NCBI GenBank assembly: GCA_018398765.1
Contig: JAHBMJ010000286.1
Span: 1 to 51,457, forward strand
Reading direction: 5' to 3'
Length of the DNA stretch: 51,457 nt
From: Chromera velia
Lineage: Eukaryota > Sar > Chromeraceae
Position numbers and translations under genes: made by a program. Each line of letters opens with the position of its first letter. Within the stretch, counting starts at the first letter, position 1. The notes beneath the pieces are model-generated. The model was not told where the DNA came from. It did no database searches and saw nothing but the letters and a program-made list of their open reading frames with translations. Shown piece by piece: positions 32,763-44,162 of the stretch.

Positions 32763-33099
32763 TCACTCTTCTTTTTCTCCTTTCCGTGCGTCCATCCAGG
32801 AGGCTCGCGGGCCCAGGGGGACCGTCACCCCTCCCTTTTTCGCGCTCTCCGCGCAGCGATCCACGATGGCCTGCAAAGATCACGAACGAAGGAATTATGT
32901 GATGACAGACACCATGACGAACGCAAAACATGCACAAATGCTCCGTTCGACTACACCATCTCTTTTTCTCTTCATCCTCGCATCCCTTCCTTCCTCGAAT
33001 CTCTGTATCCGCATGAACACTTGGATTCAATCTCATATGTGCCTCTCCCAAGCGCCTCCTTCAAGGACTGCACCTCTCGCTCTGTCCCGTCCGTTCTCG

Positions 33100-33141
<42 letters not shown>

Positions 33142-36100
33142 CTTTCTCCCATGCAACCAGTCTCCACTCAATGCCTGTGTGCCTGTGTGTGATTCCTCTG
33201 TGTCTGTTCACTCGTCTTGGAAACACTCATTCAGTCTCAGCAATCCAGGATGAGAAGGTAAGCTCTCCTCGCGCTCGCCTCCTCTCAACAGGTACCCACC
33301 TGTGTCAGGAGCGACACACGTGGCCAGAAGTCGGGGGCGCCCATCGCGACTTGCATCTGGCTCGTTGGGAGGCCCCCAGGTGTCACGCCCCCCACCCCTG
33401 TAGAGGAAGCTCCCAGGGTCGCCGATGCGTGAGGGGAAGAGGAGGGGAGACCACTGGAGAGAGACGGACCGGCGTTTCCCTGAGAGACTGTCGCCACGTG
33501 GCTGTGGCTGTGAACAGGCGAGGGCCCCCACCCGCCGCCCCCGAAGGCCATCTTGTGTGCAATCAGAGAGGCGAATCGCTCAAACATCTTCGCTTCCTGA
33601 AGGAAGGAGGTCGATTAGGAGAGGGCAGGAGGGCGGGAAGAGTTGAGGAAAAGCGGGCGCGGGGGAGAAAAAGCCAACAGGGAGAACGAAAAAGAGCGAC
33701 ACAGAGATTCAGGGGAAGGAAGGGAAGAGACGGGGGAAAAAGGGAGAGCGCAAGTGAATGAAACAGGACAACCGTCTTCCCACCTACCTGCACACAGAAC
33801 CCCGCTTGTACGGTCTCCTCGCTCTCCACCACCCGGCAGTCATAGTCGACCAGAGGTCCGGAGGTCCCGTGGGTCTTCAAAGAGTATACAGCAGCTCCTG
33901 GAGAGGAACTTTTCGAAATCACAAAGTCGGGAATCGTCAGCGTTTTGCCACTGGATCTGCGCAGACGCACGTACGCATACAGACAGAAACAGGCATACGC
34001 AAACGGTAACACACACACAGAGGCAGACTGCATGATACGGACAGAAAAAGTCACGCAGTCAGGCAAGAAAACGCGACCAAGCATTCAAAGATTCTCCATC
34101 TGTTACCTAATTTGACTGGCAAAGGACCGTACGGGGGGGTGTATCTCGAGTCCCTTTGTAGATACAGAGGGAGAAACAACTGATTGGAACAGAGGCCCTG
34201 CATGCCGCCACTTTTTTTTTACTGACTGAAAAATCACAATTGCACGAGAGAAGGCTTTTGTCTGCAAGCGCAACAGTCACAGTCAGAGGACGGACCCGCA
34301 TATTTCCACCCATTGTCTGAAAGGGTGAAGAAACGAACAGTGGAAGGACAGACAGAGAGGGGGCTGAGGCACCCCCCCTCCTCCTGTTTGGGCTGCTGAG
34401 CCAGAGGAAGGAGACGTGACCGCACTGCCAGGCTCTTCCCCCTCCCTCTCCCAGAATACTTCTGCGGAGGCGTCAAGAGGAACCCCGTCAGCCGTCTGGG
34501 CTCCGCATCTGCACCTCACGCTGTGAGGCCACCTGCGCAATCAAGCAAAAACTTCTTGTGCATCTGCAAATGCAACCATGGTGGCAGGGCGATGTGTTCA
34601 GACGGTGTTTGTCACCCGTGACATGATAAAGAAAGAGAGAAGCCACCTCTGCAATTGTCGCTCTTCGCACTGCTTCTGTCTGTCTGTTTTGGCAGTGTCT
34701 GGCTTATCGATGTACGAGAGGGAGGGAGGGAGGGAGGGAGCTTCTCTCTCTCACCAACAACCCCCCCAAAATGAAGGAGAAATGCGTGACCCTCGATCCT
34801 ATTTTAGTCGAACTAGCACGCGGAAGAGGTTTACGAGTGAGAGAGACCCTCCTGCCTGGAGATTTCTCTGTCTACGAGAATGACCCCCCCTCCCCCCCAC
34901 CTGTCAAACCCGAAGGCAAAGCACCCTATCCGGATGCAGTACCATCCCAAATCTCCCAGACACCCGAGAGGGTCGCCACTCTTCGAAGCCCTGCATGCAT
35001 GCATGGAGACCTCGCCGTTCAGAAACAATTAAAGAAAGAAAGTGGAAAAGACAAGAATTAAATTCGGCGAATGAAGGCAGCAAAGAAGGAACGCTCACAA
35101 TCAGAGAAATTAAGGGAATCGAAGCGTGCTTCTTTCAGACTGATGGATGATTTTTCTCTCTCTTTCGCTCCTCCTCTTTCGCGCCCCTTCTTTCCTCCCT
35201 CTCGCTTCTTTTCTTCGTGACATTACCAGTTGAAACTGTAGAGTCAAGCATCTGAAGAAGAGAGCATCCGAAAGAAATGATTGATGAAGCCCTGACCCTC
35301 AAACTCGGGTCAGAGAGATGCACAAATGCATGCACGCAACTTCGCACCTCCCAAAACCAGACACGAACACCCACACGAAGACCCTCTCCCCCCCCTCAGC
35401 CCCTCATGCACACGAAGGAAGAATCACCGCACACCTACCTACCTACCTAATGTTGGAGGCGAAGAATTCCTTCCCACCGCTGAACGAAAATCCTGTCGTC
35501 ACTCTGGTCACATGGCCGAATTGGCTGTACGCTCCCCTCAGAGTTCTGCAGGTATTGCAACGGTCATGCATCTCAAGTGAGTGCATTTTGGTGTGGCAGA
35601 GAGGTAAAGAAAGTGAAGTGCGAAACCTCTCCCAACACACAAAAGAACGTACGAAGTGCAGACGATACACATTTTTTTTTCGCACCAGAGCATCAAGAAA
35701 AAAACGAGATAAGCAACAAAACCAGCCGACGAACAGAATTCATGCGGAGCTGCAGTGATATTTCAACGACCTCCACATCTCTCTTTTCGATCTGTAACTT
35801 TCCACTCTCCCTCTCTTGTCTCCTTCTTTCTGTCAGAGTGCAACCAACCAGCCAACCAACCAACCAAGCTCCCTCCCTACCGACCCAGGCCTGCCACCCC
35901 CCTCCCACCTGTCCACGTCAACCAGTCGATCGTGGTGCATGAACATCACACCGTCCATCAGCACCAGTCCGGCTGTCTGTGCTGCAGAGGCCATCGTCTC
36001 GAGATCGGACAGCTGCAGGCAGACAGGCAGGCCGGGAAGGATGTGCATCCATCCATGCATGCGTGTATGTGTGTGTGTGAACTTGAGCATGATCATCAAA

Positions 36101-36258
36101 TTGTAATGAAGAAAATTCTACATTGACGAGTCGCTGCTTTTTAACGAGAAAAGCAGAGTTCGGGCTGAAGAGAAGAAAACTCAAGATTTAAGCAAACGTG
36201 CTTACATGACCACAGAGGAACACTGCATCTATCTCTGTCCGTTCTGGTGTTGTATAGA

Positions 36259-36305
<47 letters not shown>

Positions 36306-37022
36306 GCCTGAAAGCGTGCCGACCTGGAGTGCACACGGTTTCTCGAGGAGAACGTGTTTCCCCTTCTCGATGCACTTGAGGACCCACCTGCACGCTCAGG
36401 AGGCAGCCAGGGGAATCTGAATCTGAACATCATCTGACGTGACGCCTTGAATCCACACGCGTTGAAAGGCAGGCAGCCTTTGCAGTGTCAACCGTTCACT
36501 CCCCGCCTGCCCATGCACTCACCAACCCACTCACTCACTCACTCACTCACTCACTCGAGATGCAGGGAAGTCGGGAGAGGCACGTAGACCGCGTCCACCG
36601 AGGCGTCCTCAAGCAACTCGTCATAAGACCCGTACCTGCACATGCGCATGCAGATCGAAGCATGTGCAACAGAACAACCCGAGAGACTGAACCCATAAGG
36701 CCCGAAGTTCAGAGAGGTATATATGTGCGTACTATCGTGGAGAGGCCACGAAAGCGAAGTCACATGACAAACAGCTCAAATCAAACGAGGGCGCAGGGAG
36801 AGCGGAAGCTTAGTAGGCTTCAAGGTGAAGGGAGGCGGGGGTGAATCGTGTACGTACTGGGATATGTCTGCCGTCTGTCTCGCACCCCCAATCGAGGGGG
36901 GAAGGTCAAGAGGTACTTTTAATTACGCCAAGATGACAGGACCCACCTGGTCACCCTGTCACTCTCACTTCCGAGCAGAGGAGGCAGCACTTCCTCGCAC
37001 CACGACTGCGACTTCTCGAGGC
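32763..37022 (-). CDS. Gfo/Idh/MocA oxidoreductase, dihydrodiol dehydrogenase type
   Basis: Ten minus-strand exons join in phase: 37022-36947, 36635-36555, 36387-36324, 36012-35909, 35545-35447, 34990-34901, 34532-34296, 33956-33788, 33596-33300 and 32870-32763. They give 441 residues to the TGA at 32763-32765. The protein follows the family closely: YGSYDELLEDASVDAVYVPL, then GKHVLLEKP with the catalytic-site Lys of the EKP motif, the segment LGCLGDLGWYCIR, FRQWVEICGSSGKTLTIPDF, and a C-terminal AIVDRCAESAKKGG. Such enzymes oxidise or reduce sugars or trans-dihydrodiols with NAD(P). The N-terminal strand and GxGxxG nucleotide loop are not found upstream, so at least one exon is missing. A Gly/Ser/Pro-rich insertion of about 60 residues sits in the ninth exon and is unusual for the family. 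Confidence 0.88.
36262..36302 (+). repeat. CT array in an intron
   Basis: A pure CTCTCT run within the intron 36013-36323 of the oxidoreductase gene. Confidence 0.95.
36527..36556 (+). repeat. CACT tetranucleotide array over a splice donor
   Basis: ACTC units run up to base 36554. On the minus strand they read GTGAGTGAGTGAG, so the array begins with the GTGAGT donor of the exon ending at 36555. Repeat growth here may have copied the donor itself. Confidence 0.8.
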
Positions 37023-37860
37023 CTGCGTCCAGAAAGAAGAAAAGAACATGTATGTACATCCACATCCGGGAAAGACGAGACGGAGACGTTCTTTTTTTAG
37101 CACCCAACATCCTTGCTCTCTCCCGACTGACTTCGAGACGCGACTGCTGCCAGAGAACAACCCCCAAGGATTATCGCCCTTGCGTTCTTCTTTGCAATCC
37201 CGGCAGCCCCAAGAATGCCGATGCGACACTTCCCCCCGTGTTGGAAAGGCGAGGTCATCCTTCGTCACCGTTCAACTCGTCGTCTCGTGGTCTTTCTCCC
37301 TATTCGTATTTATGCGCGTCTCAGCAACTCGGCACAGATGTGGGTCCTCGAAGTGGCGAAGCTTTATTTGGCATCGGTCTCTTACTAGCCGTTCCACTCT
37401 CAAACGACCCTCTAGACGATGAGGCGTGTCGGAGACATTCGGAGACGGCAGGCTACATGCATATAGACGGATGTGCGGCAGCCTGGCTATGGGGGAGGGC
37501 CCCGGCATGCCCAGGCGGGCGGGCCTCCCATGCGTTCCTTATGTGCTTTGACATGCCGGGGTCCGACTCAGTGCAACACTGCATGCATCAACATGCATCA
37601 ACCGTTGATCGATCATGCTAGCTGGCGATCATGCTATAGCGATCATGATCGATCATCCATGAAGTGTGATCGATTGCTCCTCCATCGTTTATGCACCACC
37701 ACCACCATCCTTCATCCTCCTTGATCGATTCTATCAGACCCAAAGGGCAGTTTCTATGGTGTTGAATCCTCTCACTTGTGTCAATCACTCAGTCTGCCTG
37801 TTGCGGGATTGTTGCGAGTTTGTGCCTTTCGAAGATTGAAGCGACACGCCTGTATTCGCC
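37023..37860. other. Divergent intergenic region with a GATC cluster
   Basis: This lies between the oxidoreductase exons and the kinase start. I searched the minus strand for the missing oxidoreductase N-terminus without success. At 37606-37673 seven GATC sites occur within about 70 bp, several in palindromes such as GATCATGATCGATC. Upstream, TGCATGCATCAACATGCATC at about 37581-37600 repeats ATGCATC. A promoter role is possible but not shown. Confidence 0.5.
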
Positions 37861-39204
37861 ATGGCCACCCTCGGCGAAGGATCATATGGCAAAGTCACAC
37901 GCGAAGGACGCTTCGCCGTGAAGCGGGTCCCTGGTCCTTTGGCTTTTCTTGGGGTAAAGAGGGCGATGCAGCATGCTAGAGAGAGTAAAGTACTCCAACG
38001 CGTCCTCCACCAAAAAGGGTTCACGCAACTGGTGGCGGTGGAGGTGCACCACCCGAAGGTGAATCACGCCCTTCAAAGTATCCACGAGATCCCATTGGAT
38101 GCCGGAGGGTTTCCGGACTTTGGGCGACTCTCACTGTCAGTCGAAGCACTGCGAATGCGTTTGGTGATCAGTTGTGTGTGGCTGTTGCAATAAAGCTCCT
38201 TCCATTCGATGTGCTGCGTGCAGGACACTGAAGCAACTGTACGGTGGACGGTCAATAGACAAACTACTGGACGACCCATACCACGATGGGATGCCCCTCC
38301 ACAAAATTCAGGTCTATGCAAGAAGTGCGTGCAGGGCACTCGAGCACTTGCACGGTGATGGAATCGTGCACAGAGACTTGGTAAGTCCATGAAGCTAGGT
38401 TCCGGCATGCGGTCACACGAAGATCGAAATCCACCCTTTCGTTTGAGTGCCATAATTGAAAGACCTTCGCTGTGATTTCAGATTCTCCTAGCTGCCCAAT
38501 CCGATGGCACTGCAGGGCTCCTTTTGAGGAGCCAGGCCCTTTTTGATTTGCAATCATGTGTGAACGGCGCGTTGTTTTTTTGTTTCTGTGAAGACCTGGG
38601 GAATGTCACGGCTTGTGCCTCTTCTCCGTGAAGGCTCGTGTGCGTTCGCGTGTGTGCAGAAACCAGCCAATATGCTCATAGACGGCAACGGAGAGTGCGT
38701 TCTGTGCGACTTCGGACTTTCTACTGCAATACACAGGCGAGACGGGCACACAAAGATGACTCCTCACTGGCAGACGATGCAGCATGCAGTGTGTGAGGTG
38801 GCGGGAGGATCGAAAGAGTACTGTGAGAAGGTGGACATGTGGTCTCTTGCCTGTGTTTTGTTTGAGATGGCCACAGGGAGGTTGCTGTTTGATGCTCATA
38901 AAGACTGGAAAGGAAAGCCTTCCACACTCTCCAGAAGCATTTGAACAACACCAAAGAAGGCTTGCAGGCCCTTTTGATTCAGATGAAGGGGTCTCTTGGG
39001 GGGGATCGATTGCTGGGCGACTTCGCTGAATTCCTCTCAGCCTTGCTCCATAAGTCACCCGATTCCCGTGTCTCCGCTAGGGAGTGTCTGGCACTCACCT
39101 TCCTGAAGGAAGAGAAATCAGAACAGAAACAGCAGACCCCGACCGCAACCATGCAGCCAGATGACAGAAGCAAAGCAGCACATCAAAGACTTCTGGTCTT
39201 TTGA
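37861..39204 (+). CDS. Protein kinase, frameshifted near the C-lobe
   Basis: The ATG sits in a good context (GCCATGG). Exons 37861-38135, 38224-38380 and 38660 onward join in phase. The catalytic core is complete: LGEGSYGKV at 4-12, FAVKRV with the ATP-binding Lys21, GDGIVHRDL joined to KPANML across an intron, CDFGLST, and VDMWSLACVLFEMATG. The activation segment lacks an APE triplet at the usual place. After that the frame ends in TGA at 38942-38944, while a frame one base off reads the C-lobe end (FAEFLSALLHKSPDSRVSARE) to 39204. There is no GT in between to make an intron, so this is a frameshift by mutation or sequencing error. A further charged frame to 39304 may be its tail. The substrate is unknown. 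Confidence 0.75.
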
Positions 39205-39724
39205 CAGATTCGATCCAGAAGTTCCCGCTCCTGTCCCTGCACAGACCCAACCAGGATTCGATCAGAAGTTCAGAGACCATCCTGTGACCTGTTTGATCGG
39301 TTAGTCGATCGGGTGCCCTGTGGTGTGTTGCTGTGCTATCAGGCTCATGAGCTGTTTTGTTTGCCGAGCGCCCTACTCCTCGCCTTCCCTCGCTACCCCG
39401 TCCCTCTCTCCGTCCTCCCTATTTCATTGAGTTCAATCTGCTTTTCGTCTCAGGTGTCTTTTTTCCTCTCCCGTTTTTTGAACAATTCTGACACCAATCG
39501 CCCCCTCTTCAATCAGCCCTTTACCGCAATCCAAATCAGTGCAGATTAGTGCATCTTCACCAGATCTAAGTTTTTGATCATTCATTCCCCTCCTTGCCTG
39601 GGTATTTGCCCTCGCTGTCTATCTGTTTGATTGCTGCCTGCATGCAGATGAGGTGATACAGGTGGGGAAACAGCTGACTATCGTGAACAAACAAAAGACA
39701 TCGTCACCTGGCGCTCTCTCTCGG
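39205..39724. other. Spacer downstream of the kinase
   Basis: The bases to about 39304 read FWSFDRFDPEVPAPVPAQ in another frame and may belong to the kinase tail. After that I see only pyrimidine-rich sequence. Confidence 0.4.
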
Positions 39725-40408
39725 TCAGCCAAGTTGCTCTCTCTTTCTTGCTCCATTTCTGAGGGCCGAGCTTTTCAACTGTTCGTCGTACCTCAGAGCC
39801 TGCTGCTGTCGTAATTTCCTAATGCGTTCAATTTGGCTGGATTGAGAAGTCCCCTCCTCGTTAGGCAGTCGACAACGCGTTTGCGCTGAAAGGCCTTTCC
39901 CGGAGCCGCTCACGTGTGAAGGGGGGTGGGGGATAGAAAAGGCGTAGAGAGTTTCCGGGGTAGAAAGAGAAAAATGGGCGAACAAAAGAACACAATGACT
40001 GTCTGAAAAGGAGACACAGGGGAGGATACGAGAATCGGACGCGGTGCCATGGTTGTCTGGTCTCACAGGGGCCTTCCAAAAGAAAGAGATCAGACTACGG
40101 ATCAGATGAGGCAGTAGAAGTCGGCAGGAGTTGTGGACATGATGGGCTGAGGAAAGAAGGACAGGTCTTTTGAAAAAGGGGGCAGAGGCTACTGAGGAAA
40201 GAATAGAAAAGAGGCTGCGGTCATTTGAAGGGAGGGGGCAGAGGCTATGAATATGATGGGCTGAAGAAAAATTAGAAAAGAGGAGACGGTCATTTGAAGG
40301 GAGGGGGCAGAGGCTATGGATATGATGGGCTGAGGAAAGAATAGAAAAGAGGACGGTCATTTGAAGGGAGGGGGCAGAGGCTATGGATATGATGGGCTGA
40401 GGAGCCAA
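39725..40408 (-). CDS. Hypothetical frame, repeat-rich N-part and charged C-part
   Basis: This minus-strand frame of 227 codons begins inside a minisatellite, which gives repeats with HHIHSLCPLPSND. The last 60 residues are different: a charged helical end (IERIRKLRQQQALRYDEQLK) that follows an acceptor-like GGCCTTTCAG at about 39887. Only this end looks like a possible last exon. No family is recognised. Confidence 0.25.
   Translation of the reverse strand: MAPQPIISIASAPSLQMTVLFSILSSAHHIHSLCPLPSNDRLLFSNFSSAHHIHSLCPLPSNDRSLFSILSSVASAPFFKRPVLLSSAHHVHNSCRLLLPHLIRSLISFFWKAPVRPDNHGTASDSRILPCVSFSDSHCVLLFAHFSLSTPETLYAFSIPHPPSHVSGSGKGLSAQTRCRLPNEEGTSQSSQIERIRKLRQQQALRYDEQLKSSALRNGARKREQLG
40125..40405 (+). 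repeat. Minisatellite with units of 56-70 bp
   Basis: GGGGGCAGAGGCTA recurs at about 40179, 40235, 40305 and 40371, each copy followed by ATATGATGGGCTGAGGAAAG or a variant of it. Confidence 0.85.
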
Positions 40409-41814
40409 GATGAAGAGGGGAGGGGAAAGTGAGACAGAACTGTAGCAAGTCAGTGAGACGGATGGACAGCAAGTCAGGAAGGCAGAAACCTAGCCAGTTA
40501 GGAAGGCGGTGGCGCAGCGAGTCAGTCAGTTCAAATGAGGGTCAGGCTTTTTGTTTTTCTTTTAGCCAGGTCATGGGATGTTTGTCCCTCCATTGAGGAT
40601 GTCAGGCATGCCCGCAGCCAGTCACTTGAGTCGCTTTTCCCCCCTTAGTCAGGCAGGAGTCAATGCGAAGCCAGTCTCACCTTCATAGCCGGAATGACCG
40701 ACAGTCCAAATACAGGGATGAGGTCATACATCAGACAAATCGCAACGGCCTCGCATACGTCCATCTGATGGGAGCTTTGAGTAGCAACAGAATCGACACC
40801 TTTTCGAACTCAAAAGAGAGTCTGCACAAAGCGCCCAAGTCTTCTTGTACTTCAATCCCTAGCTAACCAGCCTGCATGTCTGTGTTGAGATAGTCAGTGA
40901 GACCGTCGCGTGGATAGATAGTCAGTTAGGCCGTCCGTAGAGAGGTAGAGAGGCGGTGACCAGACAGTCAGAAAGGGGATTTCGAAGTCAGAATTCAGGT
41001 TGGGTGGGGGGGTCTTCCGCGTGCAGTAAAGGGCTGGCACGTTGCTCTGGTAAACCTTCGGTTAGTGAAGGTAGGATCAGGTTGCGTTCCGCGGGACATT
41101 CGTAAATCAATCCAGCATTCATGATTGAACGCAGTCCTTGCAGCAGCAAAAGTGTGTTTGATAATTCGTCAACTAGTTCCTTTCAGTGGAGACGATTTTT
41201 TTCCTGTAAGGCTTTTCGCAAGGCCGGCATTTGCTAACGTCCTCTGGCTTTTTCGCACAGTTGGTTCCACTCCTCAGTTGGTTGTTTTCCCCCTCCCCAT
41301 CGTTTCTTCTGCCCATCACTGCAGGACTGCGCTCGCGTCATCATCCGCTCCTGCTTCTTCCAGCAACGCGTCAGTCACGTAGCTCTTTTTCAGTGTTATA
41401 CGTGACAGAAGTGGAAAGCACACACGCACAAACACATATGTGTACACACACAAAGAAGAGAGAGAGGGAGAGAGAGAGAGAGAGGAAATGTCGATGTGTG
41501 AGGTTGAAGTGCTCTTGAAGCCTCTGGACAGAGGGTGCCATTGAAGGTGTGCATGCAGTCAGCAGAGTCGCACTTCTCGCGCCAAAGTTGTCCACGAACG
41601 TTCTGACCGTCACTTGACTGACAGAGATTTTTCCCACACAGCTGTACCCATTTGGATCGATTTCTGCAAGGCATTTCTGCGAGGAAGACACCCTTTCTCT
41701 GTTCCATGCATGGGTGCTCCTGTCTGCAGTCCACCGAGAGGGCCCCAGGAGTCGGCATCTCACACGGCAGAGTCAGTTAGATCCGCGTATGCACAGTGAT
41801 AAATACAGACACAG

Positions 41815-41845
<31 letters not shown>

Positions 41846-42144
41846 GAGAGAGAGAGAGAGAAAAGAAGTATGGGGAGAGGGGGACACTGACTGTGTGAAT
41901 GAAAACAAATGCTGTCTGGTGAGACGTATCACTGCTCAGAATGAATCCCCAGCTCCCGAAGTTCTCAGGCATCCGCACATGTACAAGAATCCATGCGATG
42001 GCAGATTTCTTCGTAGCAATGATTGCATGCCCATGTTTGACTTGTTCGTCTCTCCGAGAAAACTGCGCGCTACATGCCGAGTACAGACTATTTTGTACTC
42101 TTGATTGCAATTGTAACATCATTTGCACCTTTTCGCCTCTGCAG
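40409..42144. other. Spacer with simple repeats
   Basis: CAGTCAG-like short repeats fill 40440-40960, a GAGA run lies at 41457-41485, and an ACAC run followed by GAGA lies at 41808-41861. A cysteine-rich minus-strand frame at 41396-41758 is described separately. Upstream exons of the gene at 42145 were not identified. Confidence 0.45.
41396..41758 (-). CDS. Cysteine-rich hypothetical frame
   Basis: The minus-strand frame starts MPTPGALSVDC and holds about ten cysteines in its first 85 residues (CRQEHPC, EMPCRNRS, LCGKNLC, EKCDSADC, TLCPE), a spacing like that of a small disulfide-rich domain. The end is the translation of a CT repeat. There is no signal peptide and no clear splice site, so it could be chance. 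Confidence 0.22.
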   Translation of the reverse strand: MPTPGALSVDCRQEHPCMEQRKGVFLAEMPCRNRSKWVQLCGKNLCQSSDGQNVRGQLWREKCDSADCMHTFNGTLCPEASRALQPHTSTFPLSLSLPLSLLCVCTHMCLCVCAFHFCHV

Positions 42145-42986
42145 ACATGAACATGAGGCTTCAGGCAAGAAGAGGAGGAGGTCCGAGAGCAGGCCGCCCC
42201 GGCACAATTCTTCTTCCAGCTCGAGCCCAGAGTCTCCTGTTCCCTCTGACGAGCCCTCAGATGCAGAGGACGGTCTCTCGGCAGAGCCTGCAGAGTCAAA
42301 ACCAAAACGTGCAAGGGGAGATGCGGAAGGCAGGAGTCCCGAAAGCGGTCAGTCCGGTTGTCTCATGTCTTGAAAAAGTTTTACAAAGAAAGCGTGAACA
42401 ACCTCTGCAAATATTGCACAGAGTGTTCAAACCCGATCATTTATCTGTCGGTTCGCTCCCATTGTACTCCTACTGTACGGATGAAAGACAAAGGTTGCTT
42501 CGGCTTACGCAGCAGCCTGAATGTGACCGAGGTGCACGTTCCTTACCTTTGTGACTCCCTACTTCCGTGTGTACAGGTGAGAGCGCTCCGGGAGGGGCCT
42601 CTGCTGGCAGTGTGAGACCCTCTCGGCCAGGTGGTGGCTCTTTCTCCCCTCAGGGTGCTGTCCCTGCAATGCCATCTTCTTCAGAGACCCTCCATCTCCA
42701 GCAGTCGCACAGACCACACCCAGATGATGCACGACCAGAGAGCGTCGGGAACCCCCCATCTGTAGGTGACCGTCTCCCTTTTCAGTCATCAAGTGTCCAC
42801 CTGTCTTCTTCGGGAGGTAGAGGATCTCCATCTGGAGCACGTGAAGCTACTGAGTCTCTGAAAGACAGTGCAGAAGAGAGTCTACTCCCAGGAGATGTGG
42901 TTGGTTCTCCTCAGCAGCAAGAACAGGGACAGGGGGTGGAGAAGGGGGCTCTGGGTTGTTATTCGCAGGGCCAGGACTCCCGATGA
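42145..42986 (+). CDS. Disordered Ser/Pro-rich protein, last two exons
   Basis: Exon 42145-42347 follows CCTCTGCAG and enters in phase 2. It joins exon 42577-42986 in phase 1 across the intron 42348-42576 (GTCAGT..TGTACAG). The visible 204 residues are low-complexity: a basic start (ASGKKRRRSESRPPR), a run of serines, an acidic stretch, then Gly/Ser/Pro/Gln-rich sequence to the TGA at 42984-42986. KKRRR may be a nuclear localisation signal. Upstream exons were not found, so no function can be given. Confidence 0.5.
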
Positions 42987-44162
42987 TGGAGTTGATGTCG
43001 GTTCTCTCTGCTAGAAGGCACTCTGCATTGGAAGGTGTCTTGCTTGTCAATGAGGGTCTTCCTCGCAGCTTTGGCGGCATGAGAATGATCATTGTTGTTG
43101 TGAAAAGTTGGGATCAGAGGTTGGGATGAGAGGTTGACGCGTAGATAGATAGAGGGAGGGAGGGAGCGAAAACATACATAGAGGGCCGGAGCATTGACTG
43201 ATCCTCGATCGACTGTGAAACGTACTGCCATGCGGTGAACCGGGATACGCTTGTTTATCTCCGCTCGTCTCAGTGGTCCTGTGAGACAAAAAAGTGTCTG
43301 GCAGCCTCTTTCATACGCCCACCCATCAAGTGCTTTCGGAAGCAGTTTCCAAAGAACGGATGAAAACTATCATGAATTCTGTACAGAAACCACTTGGCGG
43401 CTTCATCTAGCATGCCTGTGCGTGTTTTTTTGGGCTGCTTCATGCTGCCTTTGACACCCTCAGTTGCTTGTCATGCAAGTTCTGGTGCAACGATCGGGAA
43501 GGAGTCATTAAGGGAACCTCTGGGGAGTTAATTTGAAAGTGTCCGGATATTCCTGGTGTCAGGCTCGTGAACACTTTCACAACGTTGACGAGAGAGCTCA
43601 GCAAGCGCAACAACATTTGATTTATGGCTTTCAGCATGTTTTTGTACTGATTTTATGTAAACAAAATTATAATAAAATCACAATACTACTACTATGCAGT
43701 AGCCCATATAATCATGTCATAAATATGAAGAAATCAATCAAAAGGGATGTGTTGGGGGATCTTTGTATATACATTTTATTTTTCATTTTTTTTCTTTATA
43801 TTTTTTTAAAATTAAATTAAATCGTTATGGCTTTGTATGATGGATGTCATCATCATCATTATACACCATCGTTGTTTGTGTAGACTAATGGCCCAGCGGC
43901 CCCAGCCTTTAAGGCTTCCAACATTAATTAGGCAAAAGACAAATTGAAGTTTGGGAGCCCTGCCCCAAAGGAGAATGCGCACACAAAGATATGACAACTT
44001 GAAATGACGCTCAGCGGCTTAAAAGAGATTTGTCCTGAACTATATGAGAAAGATTGGCTTTAAAACTTAAAAGCTGATTTATATAACATTAAAGAGACTA
44101 AAAAAGTGGCTAGAGAAAGTTAAGCTGTGCACTTTCTTCTATCCCATCACAGTGCTTAAAGG
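42987..44162. other. AT-rich spacer
   Basis: GGGAGGGAG repeats at 43150-43165 and AT-rich sequence after 43600. No gene or domain is seen. Confidence 0.5.

Noticed and set aside
35220-35251. Small exon between the sixth and fifth oxidoreductase exons
   Set aside because: Direct joining of 35447 to 34990 already gives the right phase and a normal family sequence.
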